Shown: piece by piece, positions 1 through 5,737 of the stretch
Layout of the letters: every line of letters begins with the position of its first letter
How positions within the stretch are numbered: position 1 is the first letter of the stretch
Assembly (NCBI GenBank): GCA_030627145.1
Contig: DAOUSQ010000052.1
Location: 1 to 7,123, forward strand
DNA length: 7,123 bases
Source of the DNA: Syntrophomonadaceae bacterium
GTDB lineage: Bacteria; Bacillota_B; Syntrophomonadia; Syntrophomonadales; Syntrophomonadaceae
Direction of reading: 5' to 3'
The notes under the pieces: model-generated
The model's input: only the letters and a program-made list of their open reading frames with translations
Told to the model about the DNA's origin: nothing
Database searches by the model: none
Program-made: the position numbers and the translations under genes

Positions 1-61
1 GGCTAGACCTTTCTCGGTGGGCTTCGCACCCACTATGTGTCACAACCTAGCTCGGTCGCTC
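1..61 (-). mobile_element. probable 5' end of a group II intron, cut by the window edge
   Basis: Read on the minus strand, the CaiB-family coding sequence stops matching after the residues MMDG, and a different sequence begins with GAGCGACC. It can fold: GCTAG pairs with CTAGC (with G-T wobble pairs extending inward), and this encloses a hairpin GTGGG-loop-CCCAC. The order of elements, a GNGCG-type start, a TAGG-TGT stretch, a 5-bp hairpin and a GAAAG/GTAAG-like stretch, parallels the beginning of domain I of bacterial group II introns such as Ll.LtrB, as I remember that sequence. Group II introns usually start GTGCG, so the A at position 2 is atypical. The reverse transcriptase and the catalytic domain V would lie to the left, outside the window. 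A different inserted element or a rearrangement breakpoint remains possible. The junction at 61 is an estimate. Confidence 0.42.
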
Positions 62-670
62 CCGTCCATCATGGCTATATCACAAAGCTGCCCCTTACCA
101 GTTTTTTGCCGGCTGGCCAGAGCCAAGAGAATAGCGATAACAGCATACAGGGTACCCCCGGCAATATCAGCTATTTGTACTCCAGACATTGCAGGTCTGC
201 CCTTATAAGTCCCTGTAAGTTCAGTTACCCCGGCTAAAATTAAGGTAGTTTAAATCATGACCGGCAGTATCACGTAAGGGACCACTCAAACCATAACCTG
301 TTATAGCACAGTAGATGATCCTATCATTTATCTCTTTTAATGTTTCATAGCCCAATCCCATTTTATCCATTACACCCGGTCTAAACTGGTCAACTACTAC
401 GTCGCTATCAACCAGCAGTTTTTTAAAAATGGCCTGGCCTGCTTCTTTTTTGAGATCCAGGGTTATGCTTTTTTTGTTACGATTAACAGAATAAAAAACA
501 GCGCTTTCATCCTCGATAAGCGGAGGCAGATGCCTGCCGAGATCTCCGCCTTTCGGATCCTCTACTTTGATAACTTCTGCTCCAAAGTCTGCCAGCATCT
601 GCGTACAAAGCGGCCCCGGAAGATATCTGGACAGATCCAGCACCTTAATCCCTTCAAGTGGTAAATTCAT
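62..670 (-). pseudogene. CaiB/BaiF family (family III) CoA-transferase, frameshifted and interrupted
   Basis: The intact family (formyl-CoA transferase, CaiB, BaiF and others, about 400 residues) moves CoA between acyl-CoA and an acid through an aspartyl-CoA anhydride. The first frame (670 to 221) gives the typical N-terminus: LEGIKVLDLSRYLPGP, then FGAEVIKVEDPKGGD, then NRNKKSITLDLK and VVVDQFRPGVMDKMG. It ends at a TGA (223-221) soon after GHDLNYL. From about 238 the homology continues in another frame (LAGVTELTGTYKGRPAMSG, then QIADIAGG, then a stretch ending TGKGQLCDIAMMDG). One extra T in the run read as AATTTTAGCC (plus-strand A run 236-239) explains the shift. Joining the frames puts the Asp of QIADIAGG at about residue 168, equivalent to the catalytic Asp169 of the family, so the first frame alone lacks the catalytic residue. 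Homology ends near 61, roughly half way through a normal protein; the second frame then reaches a stop at 42-40. The start ATG (670-668) has GGGAGG 9 bases upstream. The frameshift could be a sequencing error; the second break looks like an insertion. The substrate cannot be told. Confidence 0.85.
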
Positions 671-738
671 GTCCTTGTCCCTCCCTTCAACCTTATTATT
701 TAATATCTGTTGTTTATTGGCTATTATATTATTTAAGG

Positions 739-754
739 ATCAATTCTTATGCCA
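739..754 (-). promoter_or_regulatory. weak candidate promoter of the CaiB-family gene
   Basis: On the minus strand this reads TGGCATAAGAATTGAT, which resembles a sigma-54 element (TGGCAC-N5-TTGCA) with the right GG to -12 spacing, but the -12 GC is GA. The same bases include TTGGCA, a fair sigma-70 -35, followed 17 bases later by ATAATA. Neither reading is compelling. It lies about 70 bases upstream of the ATG at 670, a reasonable distance for a promoter that would make this gene a separate transcription unit. Confidence 0.2.
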
Positions 755-791
755 AAAATATTAACATATATTATATAAAGTCCTCAGTTAA

Positions 792-864
792 CTATTCCCA
801 ATAATATAAATATTTGCTTCATTAAACATTAGGAATAACTTAATTCCTTAAGCTATTCCCAATA
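792..864. repeat. direct repeat CTATTCCCAATA, two copies
   Basis: The 12-mer CTATTCCCAATA occurs exactly at 792-803 and 853-864, 61 bases apart. Similar flanks (TTAA before, AT-rich after) extend the likeness to about 20 bases. Between the copies AGGAAT (831-836) and ATTCCT (843-848) form an inverted pair, and GGAATA (832-837) is the complement of the repeat core TATTCC. Such spaced copies upstream of a gene can be binding sites of a regulator; no regulator is known here. Chance similarity in AT-rich DNA is possible. Confidence 0.4.
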
Positions 865-922
865 TATTAATCTTAATTAAATAAATTATTTTAAATAATT
901 ATGATTTTTATAATAATTTGTA

Positions 923-948
923 ATTTTCCTACTTTACGGTAGGAAAAT
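923..948 (-). terminator. hairpin spanning the stop codon of the CoA-transferase B subunit
   Basis: A perfect 10-bp inverted repeat, ATTTTCCTAC and GTAGGAAAAT, encloses a 6-base loop (933-938) that contains the TAA stop codon (936-934). It lies at the end of the last intact gene of the operon, where a terminator is expected. On the minus strand, however, the stem is followed by TACAAATTATTATAAAAATC rather than a clean U-run, so it is not a textbook intrinsic terminator. It could instead protect the 3' end of the mRNA. Confidence 0.45.
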
Positions 949-1737
949 CCCCTCGGGGTCAACTTTATTGTAAAGCAGATCTATTTCTTCAACAGTTGGA
1001 AGTTCAGTCTCCCCTTTACAACGCGAAATATTCAGATCAAACTGGCAATTTTCTTTTACCTGTTCAACAGTAAATCCGGGATGTACTGTATCCAGGTACA
1101 TTAAGCCATTTTCATCAAAACGGAAAACTGCCATATTGGTTATAACCGCTGATGGCCCACCTTTAAAAAACTTGCCATAAATTTCTTGTTTAGGAACCAT
1201 TTCACCTGATGGCCACTTGGGAAGTCTCCATCCAGGTGAAGTAATATAGTCGACGTTTTCCTTAAACCGGCGTTTTTCCTGAAGCATAATAAAGACAGTC
1301 CTCTTAGCATAGGAATTAATATCCGGATTTCCGCCGCTGCCAGTAAACCTCTTTGATGGGTTTGCATAATCACCAACAACCGTTGTATTTAGATTTCCGT
1401 ATTGGTCAATTTCTGCTCCACCAAGAAATGCCAGGTCTACATAGCCACAGTGCAACTGCCCGTAAAAGGTTTCGGTTAAACCTGCTGCTATGGAAGCCTG
1501 ATAAGCACAACGGGAATCACCCACAGATGTGGGAAGATCTATCGGCCTGCCGTCAATACTTCCAGCTTCATAAATACATACTGCATTAGGAGCTCCGGAA
1601 AGCTGAGCCAGCATTATTGCCAGCATAGGAAGACCGGTACCAGCGAAAACAATGTCACCATCGTTAACCTCTCTGGCAGCCGCAACTGCAAGTAAGTCAA
1701 TGGGTTTATAATCATTAGTATAATTTTTTGCAGTCAT
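934..1737 (-). CDS. gctB: family I CoA-transferase, B subunit (glutaconate CoA-transferase type)
   Basis: This is the catalytic (beta) subunit of a cytoplasmic heteromeric acyl-CoA:carboxylate CoA-transferase. In this family a glutamate of the B subunit attacks the acyl-CoA and carries CoA as a glutamyl thioester. The 267 residues match the usual length of GctB-like subunits. The N-terminal part has NDGDIVFAGTGLPMLA (25-40), and Glu57 in YEAGSID sits where the catalytic Glu of the glutaconate enzyme is (Glu54 there). FLGGAEIDQYGNLNT follows at about 104-118, then a Gly-rich turn (TGSGGNPDI). The presence of Glu57 argues for true CoA transfer rather than the hydrolase role of actinobacterial IpdB, which as I recall lacks this Glu. 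The ATG (1737-1735) overlaps the stop of the A subunit in TAATG, with an AAGGGGG ribosome binding site inside the end of that gene, so translation is probably coupled. The substrate is not visible in sequence; a short-chain acid such as butyrate or acetoacetate fits the neighbours. Confidence 0.9.
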   Translation of the reverse strand: MTAKNYTNDYKPIDLLAVAAAREVNDGDIVFAGTGLPMLAIMLAQLSGAPNAVCIYEAGSIDGRPIDLPTSVGDSRCAYQASIAAGLTETFYGQLHCGYVDLAFLGGAEIDQYGNLNTTVVGDYANPSKRFTGSGGNPDINSYAKRTVFIMLQEKRRFKENVDYITSPGWRLPKWPSGEMVPKQEIYGKFFKGGPSAVITNMAVFRFDENGLMYLDTVHPGFTVEQVKENCQFDLNISRCKGETELPTVEEIDLLYNKVDPEGIFLP

Positions 1738-2714
1738 TATCTCATCCCCCTTTTCACTGAAGTTGAATAACCAAGTGTAGAATTGGCCCTTAGTTCCTGC
1801 AGCCTATTAATTCCTAATTTATCCAGATATTCTTCATGGCTGGATACCCCAAATATCCACTCTTGGGCCCATTTATCAAAGCTATCCTGATTCTTTGATG
1901 CTTGATAAAACTCCCTGATAAAGTCAGCATCAACATCATAGAAGAACTGAGACCCAGTTGGATGTGCACCCCATGGACATTCAACCACATAATCGATAGC
2001 ATATCCAGCCGCTATATTTTTCTCGGGCTCCTGCCTGAGATAACTATCAGGAACAACTTCCTCAGCTATTACAATTACCTTGTCAGCTGCTTTTATAGCC
2101 TCTGCGTCAACATAACTCTGAGAAAATACCCGTACGGTTCCCTCGTCACCAATCTGTGAAGCATATATAAGGGCCCAATCCGGATTGGCTGCAGGCATTA
2201 ATAATAATTCTCCCCTGTCATACAAAGTATCCTTTACAACTTCGTATTTCTTCAATGGAATCTTGGGATTAGATCCATCCCGTAAGCCTGCCTTTCCCAG
2301 CATGTCAAATTTGGGATTTAAAATATCAGTCCCCATTGATAATGCAGTTGGGAAAAAAGGTAACCCATATGCTCCTGCTAAGAGACGAGCAACAACATGA
2401 GCATGGCTGTAGTCTTCAACAATCATCGTACCTTCAACCTGTCCCCGTGCTACCCCTTCGCCAAGTTTTCCATAGAGTTCATGTCCTACCCAGCATGATT
2501 CCCATATTTTTATAGCTCCTGCTCCCGCCAGTACTTCTGTATGAGTCCCTCCATTTACCTCAAAAAGGTGAAAGTCTTTTTTTCCCTGGCGAACCAGTTC
2601 ATAAATCAAAGCCATAGGACGACGCCAGATAGTAAAACCACTAAAACTCAAAAAATCTCCATCGTTTATTAAACCAGCAGCCTCTTGAAGTGTAATTTTT
2701 TTAGGTACTCCCAT
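1737..2714 (-). CDS. gctA: family I CoA-transferase, A subunit (glutaconate CoA-transferase type)
   Basis: Partner of the B subunit encoded immediately downstream; the two make the active CoA-transferase. At 325 residues it is close to the GctA subunit of the glutaconate enzyme (about 320) and clearly longer than the roughly 220-residue A subunits of acetate/acetoacetate (AtoD/CtfA) enzymes. Visible features are the N-terminal INDGDFLSFSGFT (16-28), EVNGGTHTEVLAG (52-64), LPFFPTALSMGTD (118-130), MPAANPDWALIYASQIGDEG (173-192), a Rossmann-like strand ADKVIVIAEE (210-219) and CPWGAHPTG (246-254), typical of GctA/IpdA-like subunits. The ATG (2714-2712) has GGAGGAGG 6 bases upstream. The stop TAA (1739-1737) overlaps the next ATG by one base. 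It lies 123 bases after the acyl-CoA dehydrogenase gene, behind a strong stem-loop, so the gctAB pair may be expressed at a different level from the upstream genes. Family assignment is firm. The symbol follows the closest family type and does not imply that glutaconate is the substrate. Confidence 0.9.
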   Translation of the reverse strand: MGVPKKITLQEAAGLINDGDFLSFSGFTIWRRPMALIYELVRQGKKDFHLFEVNGGTHTEVLAGAGAIKIWESCWVGHELYGKLGEGVARGQVEGTMIVEDYSHAHVVARLLAGAYGLPFFPTALSMGTDILNPKFDMLGKAGLRDGSNPKIPLKKYEVVKDTLYDRGELLLMPAANPDWALIYASQIGDEGTVRVFSQSYVDAEAIKAADKVIVIAEEVVPDSYLRQEPEKNIAAGYAIDYVVECPWGAHPTGSQFFYDVDADFIREFYQASKNQDSFDKWAQEWIFGVSSHEEYLDKLGINRLQELRANSTLGYSTSVKRGMR

Positions 2715-2790
2715 AATATGCCTCCTCCTTATTATTTTTTCCCCCGGACTTCAAATAACTCCCCTTCCATTTATGAATTAATATTTATTA

Positions 2791-2828
2791 CAACCCCTGG
2801 GGATTAGAGAAAAAATCCCCAGGGGTTG
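2791..2828 (-). terminator. perfect 15-bp stem-loop between the dehydrogenase and the CoA-transferase genes
   Basis: CAACCCCTGGGGATT (2791-2805) and AATCCCCAGGGGTTG (2814-2828) are exact inverted copies around an 8-base loop. The structure begins 9 bases after the stop codon of the acyl-CoA dehydrogenase gene. Each arm also contains the self-complementary CCCCTGGGG or CCCCAGGGG. On the transcribed strand the stem is followed by TAATAAATATTAATTC, AT-rich but without the U-run of a standard intrinsic terminator. It may act as a partial terminator, an RNA-processing barrier or a 3'-end stabiliser that sets different mRNA levels for the two halves of the operon. I see no clear promoter between it and gctA. 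Confidence 0.6.
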
Positions 2829-2837
2829 CAAATCTTT

Positions 2838-3986
2838 TTACCACTTACCGATAACTTCTCTACCAATTATCATCCTTTGAATCTGATTTGACCCTTCATA
2901 AATCTGGGTAATCTTAACATCTCTCATCATACGTTCTACCGGGAATTCTTTACAATAACCATAGCCACCCATTAACTGTACACAGTTAGTACATACCTCC
3001 ATACCAGTATCAGTGGCAAACCTCTTGGCCATAGAAGCTTCTTTGTTGTGAGGCAGACCATTGTCTTTCAACCAGGCAGCCCGGTAAATTAAGAGCTGTG
3101 CTGCATCAAGGCTAGCAGCCATATCAGCTACCATAAACTGAACACCCTGCAGAGCAGCCAGTGGTTTACCAAACTGTTTCCTCTCTTTAATATACTGGAC
3201 CGTATAATCCAGGGCACCTTCACCAATACCCAGACCCTGGGCACCAATGGTTATACGGCCGCCGGCCAACAGGCCCATGGCAACCTTGAAGCCATCATTT
3301 ATTTCTCCCAGTACATTTTCTTTGGGAACTTTACAATCTTCGAAGTACAGTTCACAGGTTGGCGACCCATTCATACCCATCTTTTGTACCGGTTTGCTTA
3401 TGGTAAAACCGGGAGTACCTTTTTCAATAACAAGACAGGTAATACCTCTACCATTTGGTTGAGTTGGATCACTCTTGACAAAAGTACAATAAGTAGTAGC
3501 AACACCACCATTGGTAATGAATATCTTACTGCCATTGAGTAAGAAATAATCACCCTTGTCCTCCGCCTTGCACTTGAGGGAGGCAGCATCAGAACCCGCA
3601 TTCGGCTCTGTTAAAGCATAGGCTCCTACAATTTCTCCTGTTGCCAGGGCTTTTAAGTATTTTTCTTTTATCCGTTGACTACCATACAGGTAGGTACTCA
3701 TACACCCCAGACCAGTATGGACACTCATGATAACCGCAGTAGATGCACAGCATTTCGCCAGTTCTTCTACAAACATTGCAAAGTCAAGGTAACTTGCTCC
3801 AGCTCCACCCCATTCTTCGGGGATAGGCAGGCCAGTTAACCCCAGATCAGCCATTTTCTTAAATGTGCCCATTGGAAACTCATGGGTCTCATCTATTTGA
3901 GCCGCTAAGGGCTCAACTTCATTTTTGGCAAATTTCCTGAACATGTCCCGCATCATTAATGATTCTTCACTTAATCCAAAATCCAT
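2838..3986 (-). CDS. bcd: short-chain acyl-CoA dehydrogenase (butyryl-CoA dehydrogenase type)
   Basis: FAD enzyme that interconverts butyryl-CoA and crotonyl-CoA, normally passing electrons to or from electron-transfer flavoprotein. The length of 382 residues is standard for the family. An all-alpha N-terminal domain (about 1-120) is followed by the beta domain with the first family signature ALTEPNAGSDAAS (124-136), the FAD/substrate stretch ITNGGVATTYCTF (157-169), and a C-terminal helical domain with RKQFGKPLAALQGVQFMVADMA (269-290). The second signature, QLMGGYGYCKEFPVERMMRD, spans 337-356. The catalytic base is Glu364 in IYEG, at the position used by short- and medium-chain enzymes and unlike isovaleryl-CoA dehydrogenase. 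The ATG (3986-3984) has AGAGGAG 11 bases upstream, inside the 23-base gap after the crotonase gene. No etfA or etfB follows, so its redox partner must be encoded elsewhere. Butyryl-CoA as substrate is inferred from the neighbours; related branched or slightly longer acyl-CoAs are possible. Confidence 0.93.
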   Translation of the reverse strand: MDFGLSEESLMMRDMFRKFAKNEVEPLAAQIDETHEFPMGTFKKMADLGLTGLPIPEEWGGAGASYLDFAMFVEELAKCCASTAVIMSVHTGLGCMSTYLYGSQRIKEKYLKALATGEIVGAYALTEPNAGSDAASLKCKAEDKGDYFLLNGSKIFITNGGVATTYCTFVKSDPTQPNGRGITCLVIEKGTPGFTISKPVQKMGMNGSPTCELYFEDCKVPKENVLGEINDGFKVAMGLLAGGRITIGAQGLGIGEGALDYTVQYIKERKQFGKPLAALQGVQFMVADMAASLDAAQLLIYRAAWLKDNGLPHNKEASMAKRFATDTGMEVCTNCVQLMGGYGYCKEFPVERMMRDVKITQIYEGSNQIQRMIIGREVIGKW

Positions 3987-4009
3987 TAAGAACTCAACTC
4001 CTCTTGTTC

Positions 4010-4792
4010 TTATTTTCCTGTGAAATTGGGCTTCCTTTTTTCTACAAAGGCTTTCATGCCTTCCTTCTGTTCCTCGGTTGCAAAACAGAGACCAAATATA
4101 TCCGCTTCTACGGTTAATCCACGATCTATGTCAGTCTGTATTCCTTCATATACTGCTTTTTTACAAAACCTCACGGAAATCTGCCCTTTTGAAGAAATCT
4201 TTTTAGCTATTTTCATAACATAATCCATTAATTCATCGGCAGGAACTACATGGTTAACCAGACCAATCCTTAAAGCTTCATTTGCGTCAATAACATCACC
4301 TGTATATAGCAGTTCATTGGCCATACCGGTTCCTACAATACGAGGTAAACGCTGTGTACCCCCAAAACCCGGGGTAACCCCCAGGCCTACTTCAGGTTGA
4401 CCAAACTTACCCTTCTCTGAACTAATACGGAAGTCGCAGGACATAGCCAGTTCACAACCTCCACCCAGGCAAAAGCCATTAATAGCGGCTATTACTGGCT
4501 TCTCCATGGATTCTATGAGACGAAACACTCCGCTGCCCAACTGACCAAATTCACGACCTTGAAGGGCATTCATTTCTAACATAAAAGTAATATCAGCTCC
4601 GGCCACAAAGGATTTGTCTCCTGAACCGGTTATAACAAGTACATCAACATCGTTATCGTCTCGGACATTTTCAACTGCAGCCTTTATATCCAGTAAGGTA
4701 TCTTTATTTAGAGCATTCAAAGCCTTGGGACGATTTATTGTTAATAATCCAATTCTATCTTTTTTTTCTAAAATTACGTTGGCAAATTCCAC
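4010..4792 (-). CDS. crt: crotonase / short-chain enoyl-CoA hydratase
   Basis: Adds or removes water between crotonyl-CoA and 3-hydroxybutyryl-CoA. I prefer the GTG at 4792: it gives 260 residues beginning MEFANVILEKKDRIGLLTINRP, which lines up with the start of clostridial Crt (about 261 residues), and GGGGGG/AAAGGGGGG sits 6 bases upstream. The in-frame ATG at 4819 would add 9 residues (MMLKKGGNP) that match no family N-terminus and has no good ribosome binding site. With the GTG start, the oxyanion-hole segments are SFVAGAD (61-67) and NGFCLGGGCELAMSCD (105-120). The catalytic pair is Glu114 (in GGGCE) and Glu134 (in GQPEVGLG), with the same 20-residue spacing as Glu144/Glu164 of rat enoyl-CoA hydratase. 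TPGFGGTQRLPR (140-151) is typical of the family. The gene lies between the hydroxybutyryl-CoA dehydrogenase and acyl-CoA dehydrogenase genes, 38 and 23 bases away, on what is probably one mRNA. Confidence 0.93.
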   Translation of the reverse strand: MEFANVILEKKDRIGLLTINRPKALNALNKDTLLDIKAAVENVRDDNDVDVLVITGSGDKSFVAGADITFMLEMNALQGREFGQLGSGVFRLIESMEKPVIAAINGFCLGGGCELAMSCDFRISSEKGKFGQPEVGLGVTPGFGGTQRLPRIVGTGMANELLYTGDVIDANEALRIGLVNHVVPADELMDYVMKIAKKISSKGQISVRFCKKAVYEGIQTDIDRGLTVEADIFGLCFATEEQKEGMKAFVEKRKPNFTGK

Positions 4793-4798
4793 CGGGTT

Positions 4799-4807
4799 CC
4801 CCCCTTT
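4799..4807 (-). promoter_or_regulatory. ribosome binding site that decides the crotonase start
   Basis: The minus strand reads AAAGGGGGG, one mismatch from AAAGGAGG, followed by 6 bases and then GTG (4792-4790). It lies downstream of the ATG at 4819 and so can only serve the GTG, which supports the shorter protein. Confidence 0.6.
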
Positions 4808-4830
4808 CTTTAACATCATATGATTATCTT

Positions 4831-5685
4831 CTATTTGCTATAGTCAAATATTCCCTTACCGGTCTTTCTACCTAGCCAGCCGGCCTGTACGTACTGTTTT
4901 AACAGAGGGGATGGACGGTATTTGGGATCTCCGTAACCTTCATACATAACATTCAGGATTGAAAGTACTGTATCCAGTCCAATCAGGTCAGCTAAAGCAC
5001 AGGGCCCCATAGGATGGTTCATGCCCAGTTTCATGATATTATCAATGTTTTCAGCCGGAGCAACTCCTTCATATAATTCCCATAATGCTTCGTTTATCAT
5101 TACCTGCAGGACACGGTTGGATATAAAGCCTGGAACGTCTTTACACCATACCGGCACTTTCCCCATTTTTATGGAAGCATCTTCAACAATCTGATAGACT
5201 TCATCTGTTGTTGCTAATCCCCTGATAACTTCAACCAGTTTCATGACCGGTACAGGATTCATGAAATGCATACCGATTACCTTGTCAGGACGATTGGTAA
5301 CAGCTGCAATCTGTGTAATAGGTAGTGATGAAGTATTACTTGCCAAAATTGCGTGAGGGGGAGCAATCTTATCAAGTTCTTGGAACACTTTCTTCTTGAT
5401 CTCAAAGTTCTCTACTATAGCTTCAATAATAAGGTCACAATCGGCAGCATCTTCCAGATTTACCGAAGGTTTAATGCGACCAAGTATTTCAGCTTTTTTA
5501 TCCTCAGTCATTTTACCTTTGGAAACATTGCGCGATAAGTTTTTATCCATTACCGCAATGCCTTTATTAACCAGGTCCATATTTATATCATACTGAACGG
5601 TCTCCCAACCGGTCTGTGCTGATACCTGAGCTATTCCGGCACCCATCTGACCGGCTCCAATTACCATGACTTTCTTTATTTCCAC
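4831..5685 (-). CDS. hbd: 3-hydroxybutyryl-CoA dehydrogenase
   Basis: Reduces acetoacetyl-CoA to (S)-3-hydroxybutyryl-CoA with NAD(P)H, or the reverse, in the cytoplasm. At 284 residues it has the usual length of clostridial Hbd. The N-terminal Rossmann fold shows GAGQMGAGIA (10-19, the GxGxxG dinucleotide loop), with Asp33 in QYDIN at the end of the second strand, which favours NAD over NADP. The catalytic residues are in place: Ser119 (NTSS), His140 (GMHFMNPVP), Glu152 (VEVIRG) and Asn190 (FISNR), matching Ser137, His158, Glu170 and Asn208 of the human enzyme with a constant offset of 18. The C-terminal helical domain has VPGFISNRVL (184-193), GMNHPMGP (221-228) and GRKTGKGIFDYS (272-283). 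The start is GTG (5685-5683) with AAAGGAGG 9 bases upstream. The gene lies 52 bases after the thiolase and 38 bases before the crotonase. Confidence 0.95.
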   Translation of the reverse strand: MEIKKVMVIGAGQMGAGIAQVSAQTGWETVQYDINMDLVNKGIAVMDKNLSRNVSKGKMTEDKKAEILGRIKPSVNLEDAADCDLIIEAIVENFEIKKKVFQELDKIAPPHAILASNTSSLPITQIAAVTNRPDKVIGMHFMNPVPVMKLVEVIRGLATTDEVYQIVEDASIKMGKVPVWCKDVPGFISNRVLQVMINEALWELYEGVAPAENIDNIMKLGMNHPMGPCALADLIGLDTVLSILNVMYEGYGDPKYRPSPLLKQYVQAGWLGRKTGKGIFDYSK

Positions 5686-5694
5686 GAAACTTCG

Positions 5695-5702
5695 CCTCCT
5701 TT
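5695..5702 (-). promoter_or_regulatory. ribosome binding site fixing the GTG start of hbd
   Basis: The minus strand reads AAAGGAGG, a full match to the anti-Shine-Dalgarno core, 9 bases before the GTG at 5685. The next residues (EIKKVMVIGAG) are the normal Hbd N-terminus, so no ATG is needed. Confidence 0.75.
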
Positions 5703-5737
5703 ATATCTTTTAATCAGGTGCATAAAAGTTTTATATT

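Larger units (their letters stand above)
671..922. other. AT-rich intergenic region without a gene
   Basis: No reading frame here looks like a protein on either strand. The stretch holds a direct repeat (792-803 and 853-864), a short inverted repeat between the copies (831-836 with 843-848), an A/T-only palindrome (884-900, AATTATT-TTA-AATAATT), possible promoter elements for the CaiB-family gene, and that gene's ribosome binding site close to 670. The drop in GC relative to the flanking genes is obvious by eye. Confidence 0.7.

Noticed and set aside
221..245. Programmed ribosomal frameshift in the CaiB-family gene.
   Set aside because: The AATTTTAGCC run is not a standard slippery heptamer, no stimulatory structure is evident, this family is not known for recoding, and the gene is interrupted further on anyway.
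671..922. CRISPR array or small RNA gene in the AT-rich spacer.
   Set aside because: Only two copies of a 12-mer are present, with no regular spacer pattern and no hairpin followed by a U-run that would mark an RNA gene.
951..958. CCCCTCGGGG-like palindrome next to the gctB stop hairpin.
   Set aside because: It lies within the coding sequence (DPEG codons) and has a 2-base centre, too short to form a useful hairpin loop.
934..2714. IpdAB-type steroid ring-opening hydrolase instead of a CoA-transferase.
   Set aside because: The A subunit looks IpdA-like in places, but the B subunit keeps the catalytic Glu57, and the neighbours are C4 beta-oxidation enzymes rather than steroid genes.
2715..2790. 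Separate promoter for the gctAB pair.
   Set aside because: TTGAAG and TAATAA are only 14 bases apart, and the AT-rich stretch gives no better -35/-10 pair.
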